This document shows positions 32,270 through 42,250 of a DNA stretch of 64,000 bases, in pieces (position 1 is the first letter of the stretch; each line of letters begins with the position of its first letter). The notes under the pieces were generated by a model. It ran no database searches, was not told the DNA's origin, and was given only the letters and a program-made list of their open reading frames with translations. The stretch comes from Balaenoptera acutorostrata (Eukaryota; Chordata; Mammalia; Artiodactyla; Balaenopteridae), in assembly GCF_949987535.1 (NCBI RefSeq), contig NC_080067.1, forward strand, positions 50,528,910 through 50,592,909, written 5' to 3'. The position numbers were made by a program, and so were the translations under genes.

Positions 32270-33930
32270 CAAATAAAATTTTAAGAATTGACTTGCGGTT
32301 TACAGTAGCATAATAATGACATCTCTATTGCTTTTGCCTCTTCTCTGAAATCATTGCAAAACAATGAGAATTATAAGAAAGAGATGAGAAACATAGCTTC
32401 ATCTTTGGTAAAACTGGAAACTATCTGTAACTCTACAAAATACATGAAGAATGCCTGCTAAATCCAGTGACAGTAATAATATGATGCAAGAAAATGCTGA
32501 GAAAAGAAATCTACAGCTGCACCATTGGATAATGCAGACATAGATAACTCTCCAATATAGCTGATCACCCTGAGGGATAAAATACCACTAACAATTGCAT
32601 ATCAGAATAGTGGGTTGGGTCGTAGGGGTTTCTCTAGACCTTATTTATCATCACAGAGAAGTAAGGAGATGAAGCTGAAGAAGAAAACACACAAGCATTC
32701 TGAATGTATGAAAGTAATCTGCCAGGGAATCCAGATAAAGGAAAGCCTTTGAATTGTAAACAGCCCTGCAACTGCTGATTTCTTTCAGCTGGGAGAAGTA
32801 AAGGCTAAATAATCCATCTCTGTCTCTCTTTCTATGTGTGCAAGTGTGGTTGTGTAAATCATATAGGCATGCACATACACACACACAAACTTGAAACTTT
32901 GTGTTATAGGAAATTTCTCCATGAACCAGGGAAGTATCCAGGTAGCTTGGAAACTGTTTTCACTCTTAAACCACAGAAACCTCCTGCTGAGAGATGGTAG
33001 TAAAGTCAGAATTTACCTCACAGAAAGATAATTAATACTTTAATCTATTCAACTCAGCATCCACAAATATTCTGCAAGTTAAAAATAAGGAACAGAAAAA
33101 ATGAAATGGAAAATAAGGAAGACATAGCAGAAAAATACGACCTTGGACAAGATACAAGATTTTGGCCAAACTATATGGAAAATACCAATTTAAAGTAAGA
33201 GCTAAAAGCAGAGATATAAGAGAACGAGGAAGACATTGGACACATAAATACATACAAGAACCTCCAGAGCTCAAGAGACAAGAAGAAAAGAAAATAAAGG
33301 CTTCAGAAAATGAGGCCACACAGAAAACATGAAAGGGAAATAGACTCTACTCGAAGGCGAGTGGAAAGTCAGATTGGCAAAATAGACTAAAGTGGAATTA
33401 AAGTAAAAAGACAACAAATAGAATTAAAGAAATTAGGGAGAGCTGACTGATAAAGAAGATACCCAAGGCAGATCCAAAATAGATATAATTGGTATCCTTG
33501 AATAAAAGAACCAGAAGGAGACAAAAACCTCAAGATATAATTCAAAAATTTTCTAGGACTGTAAAATATTTTAATGTATAGATTAATATGAAAAACTTTA
33601 ATGTATAGATTGAATGATCTTACTCTGTCTAAGGTAAAACAGAGAGTTCAAAGTTAAAGACTAATCCTTCAGGCTTTGAGGAAAAAGGATAAAATGCCTA
33701 TAGTGGGTGGAGAAGAGGAGGCTTCACATATCGCCAGCAAATTTTAATTTCTCAAGCAACGAGGAACCTGAGTATTTTATACTCAGTCAGTATTTCATTT
33801 CTGATACACAAACATACAAGAACAAAGGGCATATATTCCTCATGAGCTCTGAAAAAGAAATTTATAGAGGATCAATTGACCAATATAAACATAGACACTA
33901 GGGCAAAAGATTGGCAATGATCCTTGTGTT
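32270..33930 (+). mobile_element. L1/HAL1 5' region and ORF1 remnant
   Basis: A-rich sense DNA. 'ctgtaactctacaaaataca' and 'agaaaatgctgagaaaagaa' resemble HAL1/L1M leader. Around 33350-33560, 'ggtatccttgaataaaagaa' and 'ccagaaggagac' resemble the L1 ORF1 coiled-coil/RRM region. No frame survives; the 64-codon ORF at 33707 is a leftover. Confidence 0.45.
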
Positions 33931-34978
33931 TATTTAATTGCAGGACTAAAGTTAATCCAAGAGTGGAAATTGTAGTTACAACCAGACTATAAATCACAAA
34001 CCATGTCAAGACAGAAAAAATCATCACTATTATCAAAAGTCAAGAGTATAAATTTAAGAGAAGCACAACATTTTATAGCTATAATGATTTCCTCTTTTTT
34101 TATAGCTGAAGGTCAAAAGATGCTTTTTGAACCTGACAATCAATGAACATATATATTAAAGTAATTTTTAAAAAGTGAATTAATGTAAAGAACTAAGAAA
34201 AATAGATCTGGATGACAAGGTAAAATAAAACTAGATACTATGTTTTGAAATATGTTTAAATATATGTGATAGAGAAAGTGGAAAAAGATGGACAAAGTTA
34301 GCAGTAAATAGAGCAACAATGACACAAAAAGCAGGACATATGGTGTTAACATCAGGTAATGTTGATTTAAGGCAAATGCATGATAATAATAAAAGGTTTA
34401 ATTCATAAAAATTTTAGTCACATACAATAATTTTATTTATTTACATTTTTTATTTATTTACAAATTGTATTTATAAATTTTATTTATTTAAAAATAAATA
34501 AAACAACAAAATTCATGAAATAAAACCTAGAAGGAAAATTTCAGTGATATTTCAGGTGTATGATATTTTAATTAATTTATCTCTTTTGCCAATGGCATTT
34601 CAAGTAGATCAAAAATAAATAAAACTATATAGGTCCCAAATTATATAATATAAAATATATCTAGTTGATGTATATCTTTAGCAATTTACCTCATGTCTTT
34701 ATAGAGGATAATTTTCCTAGGAAATTGAGGTTCCATTATCCAAAGTTTTCAGTAAATATTCAGAAATGTGTATGGGATATTATCAGTTACCTGCACATGA
34801 TAAGCAGGGATATTCAAATCACAGTGTCCAGAAGAGTTTGAAGAAATCAGGAAGGTATGAAGCCCTATTTGAGAACTTAGGCGGGAGGTGTTCTGAAGGA
34901 CCTGACAGTATCCTTACCTTAAACAAGCAGTATTTCTAGCCACCTCTCCTCCAACAGAAGGTGCTAGACATGAGCAGA
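33931..34978. other. Unassigned AT-rich DNA, probably more L1 remnant
   Basis: Very A/T-rich, with ATTT-type low-complexity patches at 34424-34500. No gene seen. Confidence 0.4.
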
Positions 34979-34992
34979 TAAGTTGCTTCTTT

Positions 34993-35289
34993 TTTTAATC
35001 TATTTATTTATTTATTTATTTATTTTTGGCTGTGTTGGGTCTTCGTTTCTGTGCGAGGGCTTTCTCCAGTTGCGGCAAGCGGGGGCCACTCTTCATCGCG
35101 GTGCGCGGGCCTCTTACTGTCGCGGCCTCTCCCGTTGCGGAGCACAGGCTCCAGACGCGCAGGCTCAGTAGTTGTGGCTCACAGGCTTAGTTGCTCTGTG
35201 GCATGTGGGATCTTCCCAGACCAGGGCTCGAACCTGTGTCCCCTGCATTGGCAGGCAGATTCTTAACCACTGCGCCACCAGGGAAGCCC
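34993..35289 (-). mobile_element. CHR SINE, antisense, with 14-bp target duplication
   Basis: The head at 35289 (reading leftward) is the standard 'agggcttccctggtggcgca' type and the (TTTA)n tail is at 34997-35027. The identical taagttgcttcttt flanks it at 34979-34992 and 35290-35303. ORFs at 34983 and 35051 are antisense readings of the SINE, not genes. It lacks the longer middle units of 14224. Confidence 0.95.
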
Positions 35290-35303
35290 TAAGTTGCTTC
35301 TTT

Positions 35304-35739
35304 GATGGGATCTTTTAGTCAATCCCATCACCTTCATCTTTTTGAAAACTATGGAATTATGTATTTTTTAGTGTAATTCCAACTAATTAAAAGAATAACA
35401 TAAAACAAGCAGAGTTTATATCAGCAGTTGAAAGAAATCAATAAACATAATTTACTATAGTTATAGAGAAAAACTTCTATTTATTGGTACAAAAATTATT
35501 TTGATCAAAGGCAACATCCATACTGGATAAGATTGCTAAGGTATATACTTTCTTAATAAGTTATATAGATAAAGACAATTCCTCTCTATATGTGTATATA
35601 TATATATGTTTACTTATATACATAACATGTAAACATATCTATATGTGCGTGTATAGTATATATACTATGCACATATATATGTACTTTATGGGAAAAATAA
35701 AAGAATTTGTATTAAAGTTGAGAACAAATAAGGAAATTA
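35304..35739. other. AT-rich DNA with short palindromic TA/TG tract
   Basis: A TA/TG-rich stretch at 35584-35690 includes the perfect palindrome atagtatatatactat near 35652-35667. No gene seen. Confidence 0.5.
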
Positions 35740-36810
35740 CTACCATCACTAATATTTAATAGTTTTTGTGAGTGTACTAGTTAGTGGAATTTACATAAGA
35801 AAGAAATAAGGTGTAAAAATTGGAAAGAAGTAGGCAAAGTTAAAATTATTTACAGTGATATAATAGAAAATCTATGAAATTCAAAAGAAACCACTAAAAC
35901 TGCCAAAAGCAATAAGAGATTTCAATAAGGTGGTTGGTGCAAAATCAATATATCAAAATAACAGCATACATGTATATATATTATATGCATGCTTATCTAT
36001 CTATCTATCTATCATCTATCTGCATGATTGTTAGAAAGGATAATGGAAGAAAACATTTCATTTACAATAGCTGCACAAACATAAGATACCTGTGAATAAC
36101 CTAAATAAGAAATATAGTGACTTTTTATGAAAATGTTACTAAGGGACCCAAAGTGAAACTTGAATTATTAGAAAGGAATGCCTTCTTATTCGATAAAGAG
36201 ACTTAGTACTAGAAGAATTTCAACTAATCCTAAATCAGTGTGCAAGTTGTGATGCCTGCAGTCTACTAATATGATATTTTTCACTAGTGTTAGACAGCTG
36301 ATTCTAAAATTCATGTGGTTAAATGAATGTTTAAGACTAACTAGGTAATTTTTGAAAGGTAAGCGTAATAAGGTGGATTTGAATACCTGAAAATATTCAA
36401 GCATATTATGAAATATTACAAATCTTAATAATTAAAATAGTGTAGTACTGATTCATAAATAGAATGACGAACAGTAAATAAGAGAGTCCAGATATAATGC
36501 AAATATATGTGAGAATTTAGTACATGATAAAAGTGACATTTTATATTATTGGAGAAAATGTACATTAATTAGCAATGATTTAGGGCAATTAATTTAGCAC
36601 ATTAAAAAAAGTTTATACTGCAACCTCATTTCTTATTATCAATTCCAGTTGGAACAAATAATTAAATTAGGAAGATGACTGAAGAGGAGCAGAAGGAGAA
36701 GAGAAAGAGGAAACTATAAAATTATTAGAAAAAAATGATTTTTTAAATATTTAAAAAATAATTTAATATGGGAAAGACCTCTAAAAATATTAAACAAAAA
36801 TTGTAAGAAC
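35740..36810 (+). mobile_element. L1 ORF2 remnant, left part
   Basis: Sense L1 RT to C-terminal region: 'catttcatttacaatagctg', 'gctgattctaaaattcatgt', 'tagtgtagtactgattcata' and 'aactataaaattattagaaa' occur in consensus order. An AT/ATCT tract at 35970-36020 interrupts it. It continues at 37285 after an LTR insertion. Confidence 0.7.
35993..36020. repeat. (ATCT)n microsatellite
   Basis: About six TATC/ATCT units with one irregular unit. Confidence 0.85.
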
Positions 36811-37280
36811 TGAGACCACCTGTGTCAACATAATTTAACTGTTTGCTCCATAAATTTCTTGCCCAGGAAGATAAAGCTAAAAATCAATAAATAACTTTAC
36901 TGTTTGCTTTAGGAAATTCTTACAAATCAATTCATCTGGGCAAACGATTTGCTGACCTGGATGAACAGCTTACTTATCAGTACAATAAGTTGCTTACCAA
37001 GAATTGTTTCAATAGCCTTGCTTCACTATTTCCACCAATCCTATACCATTACATCATGAACTTTGCCCAGTTCCAACCAATTCTTTACCTTGAAAGATGC
37101 ACCTTAAACCATTTGTGTGTGACTCATAAAATCTCTGAATACCATTTCCTAACATCCTCCTCTTGAGACATTACTAAGGTTCTCTCAAGGTAATGTTTTC
37201 TCTTACTATATAGTAAGTTTTTTAAATTCAGCTTTGTTGATGAAGAAATTTTTCTGTTAGTCCATTGTGGACAGTTGATG
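36811..37280 (+). mobile_element. ERV-type LTR nested in L1 (probable)
   Basis: A non-L1 block of about 470 bp between two collinear L1 parts. It begins TGAGACCACCTG, holds two CCAAT motifs ('ccaccaatcc' near 37033, 'ccaaccaattc' near 37075), 'tgactcataaaatctctga' and 'cttgagacattactaaggtt' with 'ctctcaaggt'. These resemble the promoter-to-R/U5 part of ERV1-class LTRs. Ends and target duplication are not secure. Confidence 0.5.
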
Positions 37281-37284
37281 ACCC

Positions 37285-37960
37285 AAATCCATTTAAAAAC
37301 TTAATATGGAAAACAATATACAAAATCAGAAGAAAAATTATAAAATAGGAAAAAAGTTTTGAATACTCATCATAGACAAAATGCTATTTACCTAAATATT
37401 TTAAAGCCCTAATAAATTAATAAGAACAAAATTGGAAAAGAGTTACATACATGAAAGAAGTTCACATCAAATTATATAAAAATGGCTTTAAAATACCTGA
37501 GAATAAGCTCAGTATAAATTATATTACCACAAATGCATATTAAAACTATAAAGAAATTCTATTTTTCACCTTTCAGATTGTCAAAGGTCAAAAAGTAGTA
37601 TAGATGTGGGGAAACATTTTTGCAGAGTTTACTCGGGTATAGCTTCCTATGGTGTATAACATGGCAATATTTATTATAATTTTAAATGCACATGGGCTTT
37701 GACCAAGGAGTTCTATTTCCAGGAATTTATCCTCCAGATAGATTCCCACAAGTGGAAAAATATATTGTATGAGGATATTAATTTTAGCTATTTCTGGAAA
37801 TAGCAAGGAATTAAAACATTTTAAAATCCATTATTATCGTACAATAGAAAATGACCTTTTGAAGGCAGCTATCATAAACAATTAGATATGTACTAATGTC
37901 CAAGTTATGTTAAGAAAAAATTATTTCATAGGAGTATGATTTTTATGTTGTGATTTTAGT
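37285..37960 (+). mobile_element. L1 3' portion, right part
   Basis: Continues the L1 of 35740: 'cacctttcagattgtcaaag', 'gtatagatgtggggaaacat', 'gggctttgaccaaggagttc' and 'caggaatttatcctccagat'. The minus-strand 72-codon ORF is a shadow. Confidence 0.7.
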
Positions 37961-39754
37961 GGGAAAACATCTAGATATACCATTCAAAATATCATGTAAA
38001 AACCATTGCCACCAAAGTTAACTAAATGGTTTAGGGGAAGAAGTACTTTACACTGCAAACTCTTTTGAATTTTGTCTAGAAATGTGCTTTTATTAGCTAC
38101 TAATTCTCCCTTCACCCCAATGAAATTGAAAAAGGGAGCTTGTTTGATTAAAAACTCTGTAGGACATTGGAATATTGGGTAGTACTGCTTTAGAATCAAT
38201 GTAATAAATAAACTCAAAAGGGAATAAGAGGTCTTTTTTTCACTTCTGTTTGGCGGTAAGTGGGCACAGGAGAATTGAGATTGGAGAGAAGGGAGTTTCC
38301 TTCTGTCCAGCACATTTGCAGCAGGGTGGCAGTACTCCATGGCAATAGCAATGGTGTCCAAATGTAGGCTGATGGACTGCTGGAAGCATGCAGGTGGCAA
38401 AACTCTTATTGGTGGATTCAACAATAGACAAGTCCCAGCAGGAACGTAATAAGAAGTGAATTCACCTTGATGCTGTCAAGACTGCTTATGAGCATATGTG
38501 AAACCCCTCTGCAACCCTACTCCCTGTGTCACCCCTGAAACTAGGGAAGACTTGGCAGGAAACTGGAGGTTTTGCAAAAGCAAGTTAGGATGTAGTAGTC
38601 TTGCTTGTGCTACTCTAGTTACTGTAGCCAGGGGATAGAGGATCATGGAAGGGTATATAAAGTAACAACTTATAATTCTATTCTAGTAGTTTTTAATTAC
38701 AATAAAAGATGTATATCAGAATTACCTAAGAGCTCATGCTTGGGGCCAAGTCCTCATATGTTAATGAAGTTTAATACAACTAATTAAAATGGCCCCTCCA
38801 AGCAAAAGAAGCACCAGGTAAACTTAAGGATATTCTTGCGTCTAGACCAAATGCACAGGATTGAGTACTAAACAAGTGTTTCTACATAACTCTCCTTCTC
38901 TGAGCAAGGAATGGCTAGCAGTGGGAATGATAGGAAACAGGTGGCATTTGAATATTTCATCAGTTCCCCCATTCCTGTCTGCTTATTCAGCTTCATTTTA
39001 CTTTCATCTTCACTGTTCTCTCCGTCACGATACTCCTTGCTTCGGTTATACTATTCTTCTGAGTCCTTGTTCAAAGTCATTTCGCCCTACTGAGCTGCAG
39101 GGCATGTGGCTGGCGGGAACAACTGGAGCCCTTCTTCCCAGCCATGCCACTCACTGGAGGATCTGGCCAAGCAGCTGGAGGTTTCTTTTCAAAGCAGCCC
39201 GGCACCACAGGAAGCAGCACATTTCTCCACAGCCTTCACCCTCCCTTCAAACTTCAAATCTGCATAATGCCAAGGATTAAAACAACCAGTACCCTAGGAG
39301 GATTATTACCAGTTTGGCAAATCAAACAATAAGCAATGTGAAATTAATTCCCTTTCATGTAAACCTTATATTAAGGTTGAAGCATAACATAAAGAATTGG
39401 CTAGAGTGAGGATTTCAGCTTATAGTTAATGTGGGGTGTTCTCGAATTCCCTTAGCCTTTACTGTCTTTACTACTCTTGGAATTAAAGATGGGAAAATGC
39501 TTGTAATTTTCTGTTGTTTTGTATTCTATATATTTGTGACTGCAGTTTAAGTGCCAGTTTTCTGCGAAAACCTAAAAACCTTTTAAACTAACAAGATTAA
39601 ATGTTTCTATCCAAGCATATCGTATTGAAAAATATGTTTTCCAGGAAGTAGAAGGAGGAGAATGATTGGTAAATTCTGTCCTAAGCAATGTTTTATTAAG
39701 TGGTCTCCATTCATTTATATTAACTGTGGCTCCAAGTCCTAATTACATTTCCCC
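37961..39754. other. Unassigned DNA, several ORFs without recognised domains
   Basis: The longest frames of the window lie here: minus 37984-38424 (146 codons) and plus 38861-39280 (139 codons). Neither shows a domain, a signal peptide or repeated motifs that I recognise, and overlapping ORFs in other frames suggest higher local GC rather than coding. A short MER5-like trace may exist near 38690-38750. Confidence 0.4.
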
Positions 39755-40102
39755 TGTGCTGGGTTGAATAGCTAACTCATGCCCATATGGAAACTCAGAA
39801 TTGGACTTTATTTGGAAATAAGAAGACCATGTGAAGACATTCTGGGAAGAAAGTCATGTGAGGATGGAGGTAGATATTAGAGTAATGCATCTATAAGACA
39901 AGGAACACCAAGGAATGCAAGCAACCACCAGATTCAAGGAGAGAGCCATGAAACGGTTTTCTGTCCCATAGTCTCCAGAAGAAACCAACTCTGCCAACCC
40001 TTGAATTCAGACTTCTAGTATCCAGAACTGTGAGAGAATAAATGTGTTGCTTTAAGCCACCCGAATTGTCATATATTGTTACAACAGCCCTAGGAAACAT
40101 AC
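39755..40102 (+). mobile_element. MaLR (MLT1-type) 5' LTR
   Basis: Sense LTR with 'gaagaccatgtgaagacatt', 'caaccctt', 'gaattcagacttctagtatc', 'cagaactgtgagagaataaa' and 'acaacagccctaggaaaca' at the end. MaLR internal sequence follows at once. Confidence 0.75.
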
Positions 40103-40258
40103 AGATTTTGGCACTAGGAAGTGAGGTGCTGCTGTAACAAATACTTAAAACTTTGGAAGTGGCTTTAGAATTAAGTAAAGGGTAGGGGAACTTCATAGAA
40201 AAAGGCTATATTGCCTTAAAGAGAAGACTGTAGAAATTTGGATGGTAAAGGTGATTCT
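40103..40258 (+). mobile_element. MaLR internal start
   Basis: 'ttttggcactaggaagtgag', 'gtgctgctgtaacaaatact' and 'ggaagtggctttagaattaa' are the conserved first ~100 bp of MaLR internal sequence. Only about 155 bp remain before a jump into L1. Confidence 0.75.
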
Positions 40259-40388
40259 GGTGCTCAGCCATAAAAAGGAATGAAATTTTGCCATTTTCAG
40301 AAACATGGTTGGACCTAGAGACTGTCATACAGAGCAAAGTAAGTCAGAAAGAGAAAAACAAATATTTTATATCAACGCATATATGTGA
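40259..40388 (+). mobile_element. Stray L1 ORF2 C-terminal fragment
   Basis: 'tgctcagccataaaaaggaa', 'catggttggacctagagact' and 'gtaagtcagaaagagaaaaa' are the last part of L1 ORF2, in the same region as the minus-strand copy at 26490-26690. It ends without L1 3' UTR or poly(A) and joins an LTR that lacks its own first ~60 bp. Confidence 0.85.
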
Positions 40389-40805
40389 GGTTCCACCCGG
40401 AACCTCAGAATGTGACCTTATTTGAAAATAGGGTCTTTGCAGATGTAATTATCAATAGTTAACATAAATGAGGTCATATAGGATTAGAGTGGGTCCTAAA
40501 CCCAATGACTGGAGTAATAAGAAGGCCATGTGAAGATAAACAGAGAAGAAGGCCCTGTGAAGATAGAGACAGAGATGGGAGTGGTGTGTTTAGAAACCAA
40601 GAAACACCAAGGATTGCTGGTAACCACCAGAAGCTAGGAGAGAAGCATGAGAAAGTTTCTCCATCAGAGCTTCCAGAAGGTACCAACCTTACCAACGCCT
40701 TGATTCAGACTTCTAGCATCCAGAACCAGGAGAAAATAAATTTCTGTTGTCTTAAGACACCCAGTGTGGTGTTACATTGTTATGGCAGCCCTAGGAAACT
40801 CTTAT
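40389..40805 (+). mobile_element. MaLR (MLT1-type) 3' LTR, 5'-truncated
   Basis: From 'aacctcagaatgtgacctta' through 'catatagga', 'ctaaacccaatgactggagt', 'gacttctagcatccagaacc' and 'tgttatggcagccctaggaa'. It is missing the usual TG start region, which is replaced by the L1 piece. Contains an internal partial duplication: 'agaaggccatgtgaagata' and 'agaaggccctgtgaagata' at 40520-40566. The 116-codon ORF at 40505 runs through the LTR. Confidence 0.8.
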
Positions 40806-40894
40806 ACCTGCTCAATGAAAATATGCAATATAAGCACATTTTATATTCAGTTTAACTTTATTGTAATGCCAAAATTTTTGCCTTTGCTGACTAA

Positions 40895-41085
40895 CATGTA
40901 TTGAACATTTCTGAATTTCCAGGCACTGTGCATTAATAATTTTCACAACTACTGTGGAATAGACATCATTATTATTCCTAGTTTACAGATTAGGAGATTC
41001 TAATCCGTATGGTGGGGGATGTCTTACAGTATTAAATAGAAGAGTCTCTGTTTAAATTCATTCCTGTTTAACTTCAGTGTTTATA
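40895..41085 (-). mobile_element. MIR SINE, antisense
   Basis: 'acatgtattgaacatttctg', 'ccaggcactgtgcattaata', 'cattattattcctagtttac' and 'agattaggagattc' follow antisense MIR order. Confidence 0.7.
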
Positions 41086-41862
41086 GTCTACCTATTAATT
41101 TGTTGTAATGAGAGAAAAATGAATTATTCTAACATATAACAAGATTTTAAATCACACTGAGCAAAGAAAAGAGCATTCACCCTTTATCAGTGTGCAATCT
41201 GAGGGCATTTAATTTTCTTCTCCAACTCTGCAAGATGTTGCCCGATGTGTCATCAGTCAGGATGAGCTTACAAATTCATCTAGAAGTACAAGCACATTCA
41301 AGTGTGCTATGTAGTCAATTCATTTTTCAGTGAGAGTTCTCTCTGACACCACAAAGCTTTTATGTTTAAGTGAGCGTAATGACAAGACCATTACTTCAGG
41401 TGTTGACCAAAACTTGCACACAGATGAGCAATAGGGAGATTCTCCTAAAGCTGTTATCACAAAGTGGAGGTGGTTGAACAAATGCATTACTCTCTCTCTA
41501 AGTGGAGTTTGCCCTTTACTCTATATTAGTTCATGTCTATGAACATAAATGATAGACTGATTTATAGCAAAGTAATTCTTTGAGCATCTAAAAAAGAGAA
41601 TCTATTATAATGATGGGCCCAACAATAGTGCTGTGGCCGTTCATTAAAAGTATAAGAGTGTTTGAGTTGAAAAGAGAGAGTGTGTGGCTCTTCTCAAGCT
41701 TAAGCTGCTTCCAACACTGGGATTCAGACTTGCTGGATATGTAGGTGGATTCATGTGGCAGAGGACTGCAGAGGCTTTTGAGGGAGAATTTATTTTAAGG
41801 AATGAAGGGGACATGAAAACAGACCTCCTCTATTAACAAAATTTTAGCTCACATAAGGGAGA
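41086..41862. other. Unassigned DNA
   Basis: No gene or nameable repeat recognised. Confidence 0.4.
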
Positions 41863-42250
41863 TGTATTAGTTTGCTAAGGTTGCCATAACAAAGTGACAC
41901 GGTCTGAATGGCTTACACAGCAGAAATTTATTTTCTTTCAGTTCTGGAGGCTGGGAATTTGAGATCAAGGTGCCTGCAAAGTCGATGCCTTCTAAGGCCT
42001 CCCTCCTTGGCTTGTAGATGACCATCTCCTTGTGTCTTCATGTGATCTTCCCTAGGTACATGTCTGTCTCCAAATTTTCTTTTCTTATAAGGACTTCCAT
42101 CATGTTGGAATAGGGTTCACCTTAGTGACCTCATTTTAACTAAAATTACCTCTTTAAAGGCCCCATCTCCAAATACAGTCACATCTGAGGTACTCGGGGG
42201 TTAGAACTTCAACATACAAATTTTGGGAAGATACATTTCAGCTCAAAATA
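41863..42250 (-). mobile_element. MaLR (MLT1-type) solo LTR, antisense
   Basis: Plus strand begins TGTATTAGTTTGCTAAGG, then 'ttgccataacaaagtgacac', 'cagttctggaggctgggaat', 'tccttggcttgtagatgacc' and 'ccatctccaaatacagtcac', closing near 'atttcagctcaaaata'. This is the reverse complement of the LTR type at 48934. Confidence 0.85.

Noticed and set aside
35590..35690. TA/TG palindromic tract as a possible origin or regulatory site
   Set aside because: It is plain low-complexity DNA of a kind common in AT-rich mammalian intergenic regions; nothing specific supports a function.
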